Assembly (NCBI RefSeq): GCF_036226885.1 | Contig: NZ_CP109027.1 | Location: forward strand, 1,550,001 to 1,614,000 | Direction: 5' to 3' | DNA length: 64,000 nucleotides | Origin: Streptomyces sp. NBC_00663 | GTDB taxonomy: Bacteria; Actinomycetota; Actinomycetes; Streptomycetales; Streptomycetaceae | Shown: piece after piece, positions 15,678-24,651 of the stretch | How positions within the stretch are numbered: the stretch's first letter is position 1 | How the letters are laid out: every line of letters begins with the position of its first letter | Program-made: the position numbers and the translations under genes | Notes under the pieces: generated by a model | Seen by the model: only the letters and a program-made list of their open reading frames with translations | Database searches by the model: none | Told to the model about the DNA's origin: nothing

Positions 15678-16928
15678 TCAGAACCGTCCGGCGCCTCGGT
15701 ACAGCTCCAGCTCCCCGTCCAGCTCCACCGCGAGCACCGTCGCGTAAGGGTCGAGGTCGGTCAGCGCGGGCGGGTCGATCCACAGCACGCCCACCGCGTC
15801 GTGCAGCCCGCCGACGACTCGATGGCCGAGCTCGGCCCCGGTACCGAGGACGGTGACCTTGCGGACCGGGGTGACGAGACCACGGACGCCGATCTCGGCG
15901 CGCGGGATGTCGAAGAGCGTGAGATAGAGCGTGCGGCGGTCGGCGGAGAGGGTGCTCGGGCCGTAGTGGTGACCGGCGGGCAGCCCACGCACCGTGCCGT
16001 ACACGGCCTCGGAGTGCCGGGCGATCCACTCCCCCAGCCCTTCCAGGCGCTCCACCTGCGGCTGCGGGATGGTGCCGTCCTCCATGGGGCCGACGTCGAG
16101 CAGCAGATTGCCGCCGCCCCCGATGGTCTCGGTGAAGTAGCGGACCAGCTGAGTGAGTGACTTGTGGTGGTGGTCAGCGTGCTGGTAGCCCCACGAGTCG
16201 TTGATGGTGAGGCACAACTCCCAGGACCCGGTCGGGGGTTCGATGGGCGCGCCCTGCTCCGGGGTGGCGTAGTCGCCCTCGCTGAGCATGCGGGCGTTGA
16301 ACACGACGTCCGGCACGTACGACCGTATGAGCGCCGCCAGTTCCGGGATGCGCCACTGTTCCTCGCTGCGGTCCCACTCGCCGTCGAACCACATCAGATC
16401 CGGGCGGTAGCGGGAGGCCAGTTCGCGGATCTGGCCGTCACGGTAGGCGAGGAACCTCTCCCACGCCGCCAGGTCCTCGTCCTTGGCCGCGCACTCGGAG
16501 TACGGGTTGTCCTCCAGCTCCGGCGGCCGGCCGGGCTTGCGGGTGGTGGCGTAGTCGGGGTGGTTCCAGTCGGAGTGGGAGTAGTAGAAGCCGACCTTGA
16601 GGTCCTTCTCCCGCAGGGCCTCGGCGTACGGGCCGAGATAGTCCCTGCCCAGGTTCAGCTCACCGAACTCCGTGTCCCACAGGGCCACTCCGTCATGGTG
16701 ACGGGTCGTCAGCACCGCGTACCTGGCGCCCGCGCGGGCGAACAGGTCGGCCCACTCACGCGGGTCGTACCTGGCGCCGGTGAAGCGCTCCAGCTGGGAC
16801 ATGTACCGGTCGTGCGGGACGATGCCGTCGTAGAACGACCAGGACTCCTGGACGCCGTCGACGGCGTAGATGCCCCAGTGGACGAAGATCCCCAACTTGG
16901 CGTCGGTGAACCACGGTTGCATCGGCAC
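15678..16928 (-). CDS. Alpha-L-fucosidase, GH29
   Basis: A 416-residue enzyme releasing terminal alpha-L-fucose. GH29 hallmarks: KLGIFVHWGIYAV at the N-terminus, YAVLTTRHHDGVALWD, VGFYYSHSDW, and MWFDGEWDRS, whose Asp (near residue 180) is the expected nucleophile. A C-terminal ~100-residue beta domain follows. There is no signal peptide, so it acts in the cytoplasm on imported oligosaccharides. The GTG start is preceded by GGAGGGGGTGA that overlaps the end of the GH38 gene, so the two are co-transcribed. It is the last gene before the terminator. Galactosidase activity toward related substrates is possible in this family. Confidence 0.9.
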   Translation of the reverse strand: MPMQPWFTDAKLGIFVHWGIYAVDGVQESWSFYDGIVPHDRYMSQLERFTGARYDPREWADLFARAGARYAVLTTRHHDGVALWDTEFGELNLGRDYLGPYAEALREKDLKVGFYYSHSDWNHPDYATTRKPGRPPELEDNPYSECAAKDEDLAAWERFLAYRDGQIRELASRYRPDLMWFDGEWDRSEEQWRIPELAALIRSYVPDVVFNARMLSEGDYATPEQGAPIEPPTGSWELCLTINDSWGYQHADHHHKSLTQLVRYFTETIGGGGNLLLDVGPMEDGTIPQPQVERLEGLGEWIARHSEAVYGTVRGLPAGHHYGPSTLSADRRTLYLTLFDIPRAEIGVRGLVTPVRKVTVLGTGAELGHRVVGGLHDAVGVLWIDPPALTDLDPYATVLAVELDGELELYRGAGRF

Positions 16929-16931
16929 GGG

Positions 16932-19900
16932 TCACCCCCTCCGGAGCCGCAGCGTCAGGATCTGGAAGGGCCGCAGCGCGACGGAGACGGCGCCGTCCGT
17001 GAGGTTCGCGGCCTCCAGGGGGCGCTCCAGCAGGTCGGTGACGTCGGCGCCGGTGAGCGGGAAACCGGTCCGCAGGACGCCCTGCGCACGGCCGCCCCGC
17101 GACTCGTACAGGCGCACCACCACGTCACCGGACCCGTCGTCGGCGAGCTTGACCGCCTCCACGGTGATGCCGTCGCCGTCGACCGAGACGACCGGGTCGG
17201 GCGCGCCCGCCGCATCCGCCACCCTGAGCGGCAGGTTGAGGGCGTACCCCTCGGCGACCGCGTCCTCGATGCTCGCGCCGGGCAGCAGCGCGTAGGTGAA
17301 GCGGTGCTTGCCCTGGTCGGCCTCCGGGTCCGGGATGCGCGGGGCGCGGACCAGGCTGAGGCTGACCTTGGTGGTCGTACCGCCGTCCTCGCGGACCGTG
17401 CGGGTGACGTCGTGGCCGTACGTCGAGTCGTTGATGACGGCGACGCCGTAGCCCGGCTCGCCGATGTGCACCCAGCGGTGGCCGGAGACCTCGAAGCGGG
17501 CCGCCTCCCAGCTGGTGTTGGTGTGGGTGGGGCGCTGGATGTGGCCGAACTGGATCTCGGCGGAGGAGTGCGCGGCGCGGACGTCCACCGGGAAGCCGGC
17601 CTTGAGGATCTTCTCGGCCTCGTGCCAGTCGATCTCGGTCTCGAAGTCGATGCGGGGGCTGCCGGCGCGCAGGGTGATGGTCTGGACGAGCTTCGAGCCC
17701 TTGCCGAAGTCGCGCGTGACGCGGACCGCACCGAGCAGCGGGTCGTCCGAGACGACCTCGACCGACGACGCCTCCAGCAGGTCCGTGTACCGGTTGCGGT
17801 AGTGCTTGTCGATGTCCCAGGCGTCCCAGTAGTTCGGGAGGTCGGTGTGCAGCCGGAGCAAGTTGCCCTGGTCCGCGAGGACTTCGCGCTGAGCACGCAG
17901 GTCGTACACGGAGGCGAGCGTGCCGTCCTGCGCGACCTCCACCCGCACGAGACCGTTGTCGAGGACCCGGCCCTCGACCGTCACCGGCCGGTCGGGCTCG
18001 GACGGCGTCGCGGCGGCGCTGCCGTTCGCGGGCACCGACACGTACGCCAGGGAACCCTCCGCCGTGCGGATCACCTCGGCGCGGTCGTACGGACTGGTGT
18101 TGAAGACCCGCGCACCGCCGCCGCCCAGCGCCGCGACCGCCTCCGCGGTCAGTGCCTCCAGCTCCTCGGCGACGCGGGCGTACTCGGCCTCCGCCTCGCG
18201 GTGCACCCAGGCGATCGAGGAGCCCGGCAGGATGTCGTGGAACTGGTGGAGCAGGACCGTCTTCCACAGGCGGTCGAGCTTGTCGTAGGGGTAGGCGTAG
18301 TCCGGCGCGTGCAGCGCGGCCGTCGTCGCCCACAACTCGGCCTCGCGCAGCTTGTGTTCGCTGCGGCGGTTGCCCTGCTTGGTGCGGGCCTGGGAGGTGT
18401 AGGTGGCGCGGTGGAGTTCGAGGTAGAGCTCGCCGTGCCAGACGGGGGCGTCCTCGTACTCGGCGCGGGCCTTGGCGAAGAACTCGTCGGGGTGCTCGAC
18501 GACGACCTTGGGCGAGCCCTCCAGGTCCGCGAGCCTGCGCGCGCGTTCCATGATCTCGCGGGTGGGGCCGCCGCCGCCGTCGCCCCAGCCGAAGGGCGCG
18601 AGCGAGCGTGTTCCGGCGCCCTTCTCGGCGTAGTTGCGGACCGCGCGGTCCATCTCCTCGCCGCTGAAGCGGGCGTTGTAGGTGTCGACGGGCGGGAAAT
18701 GGGTGAAGATGCGGGTGCCGTCGATGCCCTCCCACCAGAAGGTGTGGTGGGGGAACTTGTTGGTCTGGTTCCAGGAGATCTTCTGGGTGAGGAACCAGTC
18801 GTTGCCGGCGAGCTTGGCGAGCTGCGGGTAGGCGGCGTTGTAGCCGAAGGAGTCCGGCAGCCAGACGCCCTTGGTCTCGATGCCGAAGTGCTCGATGAAG
18901 AACCGCTTGCCGTGGACGAGCTGGCGGGCGATGGCCTCGCCGCCGGGCAGGTTGCCGTCGGACTCGACCCACATGCCGCCGACCGGCGCCCACTGGCCCT
19001 TCTTGACCGACTCCTGGATGCGGGCCCAGACGTGCGGGTAGTTGTCGCGGACCCACTCGTACTGCTGGGCCTGGGAGCAGGCGAAGATGAAGTCGTCGTA
19101 CTCGTCGGCCAGGGCCGTCACGTTGGAGAAGGTGCGGGACGTCTTGCGCTTGGTCTCGCGGATGGGCCACAGCCAGGCGGAGTCGATGTGGGCGTGGCCG
19201 ACGCCGGAGACCACGTGGGCGCTGGCGTGGGCGGGCTTGGCGAGGACGGGGGCGAGGATCTCGCGCACGGCCGCCGCGCTCCCGGAGATGTCGTCCAGGT
19301 CGAGGGCGTCCATGGCCCGGTCCAGGGCGTGCATGATCTCGTGGCGGCGTGGCTCGTGGTCGCCGAGGTGGGTCATGACGCCGAGCAGCACCTGGATGTC
19401 GAGGTCGAGGTGGAAGACCTCCTCGTCGAGGACGGCGATGTCGGCGCGCTGGAAGGTGTAGAGCGGCTTGTCGCCGGCCGTCAGCACATCGCCCAGCAGC
19501 GTGGGCTCGGAGAAGTTGTTCGCCAGGATGTCGGGGTTGGAGGCGGCCTCGACCAGGTAGTCGATCTGCTCGCCGCCGGTGGCCGGGTTGGCGATCGGGA
19601 CGTACTGGTTGAGCGGGTTGACCGCCTTCAGGGGCCGGCCGTCGGACAGATGGACCAGGGCCTCGGCCTGGTTGCCGGGCCAGTCGCCGACGAAGCCCAG
19701 GTCGATGACCGCCTCCACGCGCCGCCCGGCGAACTCGGCGGGCACCTCGCCGCGCATCCGGAACCAGGTGGTCCCCCACGGCGGGCCCCACGGGGTGTTC
19801 ATGGCGAAGGGCTCGTAGCGGGCGGCGGCGGCCTCCTCGAAGGAGACGGGCTCCCCGGGCGCCTGCCACGCCTCGACCTCGAAGGGGACGGTGGCCGCGT

Positions 19901-19973
19901 AGATCGCGGGCTTGATGCGCTGGGTGTGGAGGCGCTCTACGCGCTCCTCGATCCGTCGGCGTTCGTCGTGCAT
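16932..19973 (-). CDS. Alpha-mannosidase, GH38
   Basis: A 1013-residue cytoplasmic alpha-mannosidase of the class II family. The zinc-binding HAHIDSAWLWPIRET lies near residues 257-270 and the nucleophile-bearing LPDSFGYNAAYPQL near 371-384. An N-terminal beta domain (residues ~30-240), a central three-helix region and a large C-terminal beta-sandwich follow the usual GH38 order, and length is normal for the bacterial ManA type. It removes alpha-linked mannose from oligosaccharides. There is no signal peptide. The 71-base gap upstream holds a LacI-like palindrome, so it may have its own promoter in addition to readthrough from the GH4 gene. Together with GH29 it would trim fucosylated, mannose-containing glycans. 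Confidence 0.92.
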   Translation of the reverse strand: MHDERRRIEERVERLHTQRIKPAIYAATVPFEVEAWQAPGEPVSFEEAAAARYEPFAMNTPWGPPWGTTWFRMRGEVPAEFAGRRVEAVIDLGFVGDWPGNQAEALVHLSDGRPLKAVNPLNQYVPIANPATGGEQIDYLVEAASNPDILANNFSEPTLLGDVLTAGDKPLYTFQRADIAVLDEEVFHLDLDIQVLLGVMTHLGDHEPRRHEIMHALDRAMDALDLDDISGSAAAVREILAPVLAKPAHASAHVVSGVGHAHIDSAWLWPIRETKRKTSRTFSNVTALADEYDDFIFACSQAQQYEWVRDNYPHVWARIQESVKKGQWAPVGGMWVESDGNLPGGEAIARQLVHGKRFFIEHFGIETKGVWLPDSFGYNAAYPQLAKLAGNDWFLTQKISWNQTNKFPHHTFWWEGIDGTRIFTHFPPVDTYNARFSGEEMDRAVRNYAEKGAGTRSLAPFGWGDGGGGPTREIMERARRLADLEGSPKVVVEHPDEFFAKARAEYEDAPVWHGELYLELHRATYTSQARTKQGNRRSEHKLREAELWATTAALHAPDYAYPYDKLDRLWKTVLLHQFHDILPGSSIAWVHREAEAEYARVAEELEALTAEAVAALGGGGARVFNTSPYDRAEVIRTAEGSLAYVSVPANGSAAATPSEPDRPVTVEGRVLDNGLVRVEVAQDGTLASVYDLRAQREVLADQGNLLRLHTDLPNYWDAWDIDKHYRNRYTDLLEASSVEVVSDDPLLGAVRVTRDFGKGSKLVQTITLRAGSPRIDFETEIDWHEAEKILKAGFPVDVRAAHSSAEIQFGHIQRPTHTNTSWEAARFEVSGHRWVHIGEPGYGVAVINDSTYGHDVTRTVREDGGTTTKVSLSLVRAPRIPDPEADQGKHRFTYALLPGASIEDAVAEGYALNLPLRVADAAGAPDPVVSVDGDGITVEAVKLADDGSGDVVVRLYESRGGRAQGVLRTGFPLTGADVTDLLERPLEAANLTDGAVSVALRPFQILTLRLRRG

Positions 19974-20021
19974 GGAGAGCTCCAGGGAGGAGGAAGAGAA
20001 GGGGTCGGCGGAGAAGGCGGG

Positions 20022-20035
20022 GGAAAGCGCTTACC
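20022..20035. promoter_or_regulatory. LacI-type palindrome upstream of the GH38 gene
   Basis: GGAAAGCGCTTACC is a near-perfect palindrome centred on GCGC, differing from symmetry only at the third position of each arm. Such GCGC-centred sites are typical operators of LacI-family sugar regulators. It lies inside a 71-base gap in an otherwise tight operon. No LacI gene is present in this window, so the regulator would be encoded elsewhere. Confidence 0.5.
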
Positions 20036-20044
20036 AGCAGGTGT

Positions 20045-21382
20045 TCACCTAAGGTACGCCAGGCCCGGATGGACCTCGCGATAGCCCTCCACCAGTCGCC
20101 GGGCGACGTTCACGGAGTCGACGAGCGGGTGCAGCGCGAACGCCTTGACGGCCGTCGTGCGGGAGCCGGACTCGGCCGCGGCGAGCACCTCGCGCTCGAC
20201 CGCCTTGACCGCGCAGACCAGGCCGGTGGCGTGGTCGGGCAGCGGGGCGACAGTGACGGGGTGGGCGCCGTTGGCGTCCACGAGGCACGGGACCTCGATC
20301 ACGGCATCGTTGTCGAGCACGGACAGGGTGCTCCGGTTGCGGACGTTGAGGATCAGGGTGGTGCGCTCGTCGCGGGCGATGGCCCGCATCAGGGCGAGGG
20401 CGACCTTCTCGTAGCCGCCGGAGAGGTCGTCGGCGTCGCGCTCCCCGGCGCCGGCGGTCTCCCGGTTCTCGGACATGTAGGTGGCCTCGCGCTCGGCGCG
20501 CGTGCGGTCCCAGACGTCCAGTGCCTTCGCACCGGGGGCGCCGACCTCGTCGTAGAAGCGGGCCTGCTGGTCGTGGAGGAAGGCGCCGCGGGTCTTCTCG
20601 GCCTGCTGGTAGGCGCGGACGGCCTCGCGGTTGAAGTAGTAGTAGTGCAGGTACTCGTTGGGGATCGCGCCGAGGGACTGGAGCCAGTCGACGCCGAACA
20701 GCTTGCCCTCCTCGAAGGAGCCGAGGAGCTCGGGGTCGGCGAGCAGCCGCGGCAGCTCGTCCCGCCCCGCGACGCGCAGGCCGCGGACCCAGCCGAGGTG
20801 GTTGAGGCCGACGTAGTCGATCCAGGCCTCGCGCGGGTTCGCGCCGAGCACGCGCGCGATACGGCGGCCGAGGCCGACCGGTGAGTCGCAGATGCCGATG
20901 ACGCGGTCGCCGAGGTGGCGGGACATGGCCTCGGTGACGAGACCGGCCGGGTTGGTGAAGTTGATGACCCAGGCGTCGGGGGCGAGGCGGGCCACCCGCC
21001 GGGCGATGTCGACGGCGACCGGGACGGTCCTGAGGCCGTAGGCGATACCGCCCGCGCCGACGGTCTCCTGACCGAGGACGCCCTCGGCGAGGGCCACCCG
21101 CTCGTCGTTCGCGCGGCCCTCCAGGCCGCCCACACGAATCGCGGAGAAGATGAAGTCGGCGCCGCGCAGGGCCTCGTCGAGGTCGGTGGTGGCGGTCACC
21201 ACGGGGGCGTCCGGGACTGCCGCCGCCTGCTCGGCGAGGACCCGGGCCACCGCGGTGAGCCGGCCGGCGTCCAGGTCGTGCAGGACGACCTCGGTCACCC
21301 GGCCCTCGCCGCGGTCGCCCAGCAGCGCCCCGTACACGAGCGGCACCCGGAACCCGCCGCCGCCCAGAATCGTCAGCTTCAC
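20045..21382 (-). CDS. 6-phospho-beta-glucosidase-type glycosidase, GH4
   Basis: A 445-residue NAD- and metal-dependent glycosidase of family 4. The Rossmann loop is LTILGGGGFRVP at the N-terminus; INFTNPAGLVTEAM and GICDSPVGLGRR (metal-binding Cys near residue 165) are family signatures, as is VGLNHLGWVRG. GH4 enzymes hydrolyse phosphorylated or plain disaccharides by an oxidation-elimination route; the C-D-S-P motif favours the 6-phospho-beta-glucosidase branch. It starts at GTG and overlaps the DeoR stop by 4 bases, so regulator and enzyme are co-translated. Because the neighbouring importer is ABC and not PTS, the substrate may be phosphorylated by the nearby PfkB kinase or may not be phosphorylated at all. 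Confidence 0.87.
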   Translation of the reverse strand: MKLTILGGGGFRVPLVYGALLGDRGEGRVTEVVLHDLDAGRLTAVARVLAEQAAAVPDAPVVTATTDLDEALRGADFIFSAIRVGGLEGRANDERVALAEGVLGQETVGAGGIAYGLRTVPVAVDIARRVARLAPDAWVINFTNPAGLVTEAMSRHLGDRVIGICDSPVGLGRRIARVLGANPREAWIDYVGLNHLGWVRGLRVAGRDELPRLLADPELLGSFEEGKLFGVDWLQSLGAIPNEYLHYYYFNREAVRAYQQAEKTRGAFLHDQQARFYDEVGAPGAKALDVWDRTRAEREATYMSENRETAGAGERDADDLSGGYEKVALALMRAIARDERTTLILNVRNRSTLSVLDNDAVIEVPCLVDANGAHPVTVAPLPDHATGLVCAVKAVEREVLAAAESGSRTTAVKAFALHPLVDSVNVARRLVEGYREVHPGLAYLR

Positions 21383-22164
21383 GCTTGAGCCTTTCCTGCC
21401 AGTGCCACCGCGACGCCCGCCTCCTCCAGGGAGGCCCGCGTCGCCGGGTCCACCGGCGCGTTCGTCACCACCACGTCCAGGTCCTCGGGACCGCAGACCT
21501 TCGCCATCCCCGTACCCGGGAACTTCGCCGTGTCGGCGAGCAGCACCACCTTGTCGCTCGCCTTGATCATGGCGCGCTTGACCGGCACCTCGACGACCGT
21601 CGTGTCCATCACCTGCCCGCCGGGGCGCACTCCACTGGTGCCGAGGAAGAGCCAGTCGGCGTGCAGCTGGCGCAGGTTGTCCTCGGTGAGGAAGCCGACC
21701 AGGGAGCGGTACTCGCGGCGGACCATGCCGCCGAGCAGGACCAGCTCGATGCCCTCGTCGTCGGCGAGCTCCTCGTAGACCACCAGGTTGCTGGTGATCA
21801 CCGTGAGCCGGCGGCCGTGCAGCTGGCGGGCGAGGCGGTAGGCGGTGGTGCCGATGTCGAGCAGGACCGACTGGCCGTCCTTGACCATGGCCGCCGCATG
21901 AGCGGCTATCGCGTCCTTCTCGGCCACCCTGACCTCGGCGACCTCCGCGAAGGGCTGGTCGCCCTCCTCGGCGCGGGCGCCGCCGTGGACGCGGGTGAGC
22001 AGCCCGTCCTCCTCCAGTTTGACGAGGTCACGCCGGATGGTGGCGGGGCTCACACCGAGCTGCTCGGAGAGGTCGGTCACAGCCGCGGGGCCGCCCGAGC
22101 GCAGGGCCCGCAGGATGAGTTGATGTCGTCGTTCCGCCAGCATGCCGTGAACACTACTCGTCAT
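21379..22164 (-). CDS. DeoR/GlpR family transcriptional regulator
   Basis: A 261-residue repressor. The N-terminal DeoR helix-turn-helix (residues ~8-62) reads RRHQLILRALRSGGPAAVTDLSEQLGVSPATIRRDLVKLEEDGLLTRVHGG, split here only by family convention. The C-terminal sugar-phosphate-sensing domain shows LLDIGTTAYRLARQL and ITSNLVVYEELAD. DeoR proteins respond to phosphorylated sugars and control adjacent operons. The ATG at 22164 is used; TTG at 22170 and ATG at 22143 are alternatives, and none has a strong ribosome site. It heads the minus-strand glycosidase operon and faces the PfkB/ABC operon across a shared promoter, so it probably controls both. Confidence 0.9.
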   Translation of the reverse strand: MTSSVHGMLAERRHQLILRALRSGGPAAVTDLSEQLGVSPATIRRDLVKLEEDGLLTRVHGGARAEEGDQPFAEVAEVRVAEKDAIAAHAAAMVKDGQSVLLDIGTTAYRLARQLHGRRLTVITSNLVVYEELADDEGIELVLLGGMVRREYRSLVGFLTEDNLRQLHADWLFLGTSGVRPGGQVMDTTVVEVPVKRAMIKASDKVVLLADTAKFPGTGMAKVCGPEDLDVVVTNAPVDPATRASLEEAGVAVALAGKAQA

Positions 22165-22199
22165 CTTCAATCATTTCCATGCTCAGTTCTGCTCGGGTA

Positions 22200-22260
22200 T
22201 TGACCAATCGTGCGGAGCGGCGCACGATTCCGGTCATCGAAATTGACGAGTTTTGACGAG
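22200..22260. promoter_or_regulatory. Divergent promoter with 9+9 inverted repeat and TTGACGAG direct repeats
   Basis: A -35 TTGACC (22200-22205) is followed by AATCGTGCG (22206-22214), a 6-base spacer and its exact reverse complement CGCACGATT (22221-22229). A weak -10, CACGAT (22223-22228), overlaps the right arm, so a bound repressor would block the promoter of the kinase/importer operon. Two TTGACGAG direct repeats (22243-22250 and 22253-22260) follow, a layout more typical of DeoR binding. Two regulators may therefore act here. Confidence 0.6.
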
Positions 22261-22271
22261 AGGTGCCGAGT

Positions 22272-23291
22272 GTGGATGACGACAGGCCCGACGTACTCCT
22301 GACCGGGCTGCTCTTCTACGACCTCGTCCTCACGGGGCTCGGAAAGCCGCCGACGCCCGGCGAGGAGATCTGGACCGGCGGCATGGGCTGCGGCCCCGGC
22401 GGCATCGCGAACCTCGCGGTGGCGGCCTCCCGGTTCGGTCTGCGCACCTCCCTGGCCACGGTCTTCGGCGACGACTTCTACGGCGAGTACTGCCGGGACG
22501 TGCTGTGCGACCAGGAGGACATCGACCTCTCGCTCTCCCGCACCGCGGACGGCTGGCCCACCCCCGTCACCGTCTCGCTGGCCCAGGGCCACGACCGCGC
22601 CCTGGTCACCCACGGCTCCGAGCCCCCTTTCTCGCAGGACGTGCTGATGGGCGACCCGCCCGAGGCGCGCACCGCCCTCGTGCACCTGGAGGCCGAGCCC
22701 CGCGAGTGGATCTCCAAGGCCGCCGCGAACGGCACTCACGTCTACGCCGACGTCGGCTGGGACCCCACCCAGCAGTGGTCCACCGACCTCCTGGACCAGC
22801 TGAAGCTGTGCCACGCCTTCCTCCCGAACGAGTCCGAGGCGATGGCCTACACCCGCACCGACAGCGCGGTCGCGGCACTCGGCACGCTCTCCGAGCTGGT
22901 GCCGGTGGTCGTCGTCACGCGCGGCGGGGACGGAGCCGTCGCGGTGGACCAGACGACGGGCGAGTACGCCGACGTCCCGGCCCTCGACATCGATGTCCTG
23001 GACGCGACCGGCGCCGGTGACGTGTTCGGCGCGAGCTTCGTCGCCGCCTCGCTCGGCGGCTGGCCGCTGGAGGAGCGGCTGCGGTTCGCCGTCCTCGCCG
23101 CCGGGCTCTCCGTCCAGCGGCCCGGCGGCGCGCTGGCGGCCCCCGGCTGGTACGGCGTCGACCGCTGGTGGCGCTCCCTGACCGACCCCGACCTGAAGTC
23201 GGCGTACGGCTTCCTGGCGGACCGGCTCCCGGACGATCCCGGGCCGCCCGTCGCGTACGCCCCCGTGACCCCACCCGCACGGCAGACCTGA
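22272..23291 (+). CDS. PfkB family carbohydrate kinase
   Basis: A 339-residue sugar kinase of the ribokinase/PfkB family. The N-terminal glycine-rich substrate region is GGMGCGPGGIANLAVAASRFG and the C-terminal catalytic signature DATGAGDVFGASFVAA carries the base Asp (near residue 247). The GTG at 22272 has GAGAGG 8 bases upstream. It leads the plus-strand operon, so phosphorylation is probably the first step after import. The product could also be the inducer sensed by the divergent DeoR. The exact sugar is unknown. Confidence 0.88.
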   Translation: MDDDRPDVLLTGLLFYDLVLTGLGKPPTPGEEIWTGGMGCGPGGIANLAVAASRFGLRTSLATVFGDDFYGEYCRDVLCDQEDIDLSLSRTADGWPTPVTVSLAQGHDRALVTHGSEPPFSQDVLMGDPPEARTALVHLEAEPREWISKAAANGTHVYADVGWDPTQQWSTDLLDQLKLCHAFLPNESEAMAYTRTDSAVAALGTLSELVPVVVVTRGGDGAVAVDQTTGEYADVPALDIDVLDATGAGDVFGASFVAASLGGWPLEERLRFAVLAAGLSVQRPGGALAAPGWYGVDRWWRSLTDPDLKSAYGFLADRLPDDPGPPVAYAPVTPPARQT

Positions 23292-23364
23292 CTCCCCGAA
23301 GCAGAACTCCCCCCACGCCCCTTCCCTGCGAAGTTTCGAAAAGATCCGAAAGGCGGTGGGAGCT

Positions 23365-24651
23365 GTGCGGCTCTCACGAAGAGGCCTGCTGCGTGCGGGC
23401 CTGGCCGGTACGGCCGCCACGGCGCTCGGCGGCCTGGCGTCCGGCTGTGCCGTTCCGACCGGCTCGACCGGCCGGAACATGGTCCTGTGGTACTGGAGCG
23501 GCGGTCTGAGCGACACCGTCGTGAAGAACGCCAAGGCCCGCTACGACAGCTCGGTCGACCTCCAGGCCATCCAGATCGGCGGCCAGTACCGCTCCAAGCT
23601 GATCACCACCATCACCGGCCGCGCCCACATCCCCGACATCGCGGGGCTCAAGGGCGAGGACATGGCCGCGTACCTCCCCAACGCGGACCAGTTCATCGAT
23701 CTGCGGACACTGGGCGCGGAGAAGTACAAGGACCAGTACCTGTCCTGGAAGTGGGACCAGGGCATCGCCGACGACGGCACGATGGTCGGCTTCCCGATCG
23801 ACTGCGGGCCGGTCGCGCACTACTACCAGTACGACGTCTTCCGGAAGGCCGGACTGCCGTACGAGCCCGACGACGTGACGGACGGTCTGAACACCTGGGA
23901 GAAGTTCTTCGACGCCGGCGTCCAGCTCGGCAAGCGGGTCCCGGGCGCCAAGCTCCTCACCGACGTCAACTCCGTCTTCGAGAACGTCGTCCAGCAGGGC
24001 GCGCAGCGGTACGTGGACAAGGACCGCCACTTCATCGGCGACCAGGACCATGTGCGCCGGGCGTGGGCGCTGGCGGTGGAGGCCAAGCAGCGGAAGATCG
24101 TCTCGGACCTGGTCAGCGGCACCCCGGACCAGCTGTCGGCGATCCAGGACGGCAAGCTGCCGAGCCAGCTCAACGCCTCCTGGGCCTCCTTCGACATCAA
24201 GAACGGTGTGCCGAAGACCAAGGGCAGATGGCGGGTGGCGCAGATGCCGGTGCGGCCCGCCAACAACGGCGGCTCGTTCCTGTCGATCACCAAGGCGTGC
24301 CGGGAGCCCGAGCAGGCGTTCCAGATCATCACCTGGCTCCTCGACGCGAGGAACCAGGCGCAGGGTTACGTCGACGCGGGTCTCTTCCCGTCCACGCCCG
24401 CCTCCTACGACCTGAAGCAGATGCGGGAGCCGGACGAGTTCTTCGGCGGCCAGGTCACCACCGACGTCTTCGGACCGGCCGCGCAGAAGATCGTGGTCGC
24501 CTACAACAGCCCGTTCGACATCGCGCTCGGGCAGCCCCTCAAGGACGAGATCAAGAACGTCGGCGTCCTCGGCAAGGATCCCAAGAAGGCCTGGAGTGAC
24601 GCCATGAGCAAGTGCCGTCGCATCGCGAAGCACCTGGGGGTGAGCTACTGA
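23365..24651 (+). CDS. Sugar ABC transporter substrate-binding protein, Tat lipoprotein
   Basis: A 428-residue family 1 extracellular binding protein. The N-terminus has a twin-arginine motif (SRRGLLRAG) and a lipobox (LASGC), so it is exported folded and then lipid-anchored. The mature part begins NMVLWYWSGGLSDTVV, as in maltose/oligosaccharide binders, and a late segment reads NNGGSFLSITKACREPEQAFQIITWL. The GTG at 23365 is chosen because GGTGGGAG precedes it; a GTG three codons earlier is possible. Its TGA overlaps the ATG of the first permease by one base. Confidence 0.9.
   Translation: MRLSRRGLLRAGLAGTAATALGGLASGCAVPTGSTGRNMVLWYWSGGLSDTVVKNAKARYDSSVDLQAIQIGGQYRSKLITTITGRAHIPDIAGLKGEDMAAYLPNADQFIDLRTLGAEKYKDQYLSWKWDQGIADDGTMVGFPIDCGPVAHYYQYDVFRKAGLPYEPDDVTDGLNTWEKFFDAGVQLGKRVPGAKLLTDVNSVFENVVQQGAQRYVDKDRHFIGDQDHVRRAWALAVEAKQRKIVSDLVSGTPDQLSAIQDGKLPSQLNASWASFDIKNGVPKTKGRWRVAQMPVRPANNGGSFLSITKACREPEQAFQIITWLLDARNQAQGYVDAGLFPSTPASYDLKQMREPDEFFGGQVTTDVFGPAAQKIVVAYNSPFDIALGQPLKDEIKNVGVLGKDPKKAWSDAMSKCRRIAKHLGVSY

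Noticed and set aside
16164..20084. A 1306-codon open frame on the plus strand
   Set aside because: It is the antisense shadow of the GH29 and GH38 genes; it has no domain, no ribosome site, and a composition of low-complexity G, V, D and R typical of such shadows.
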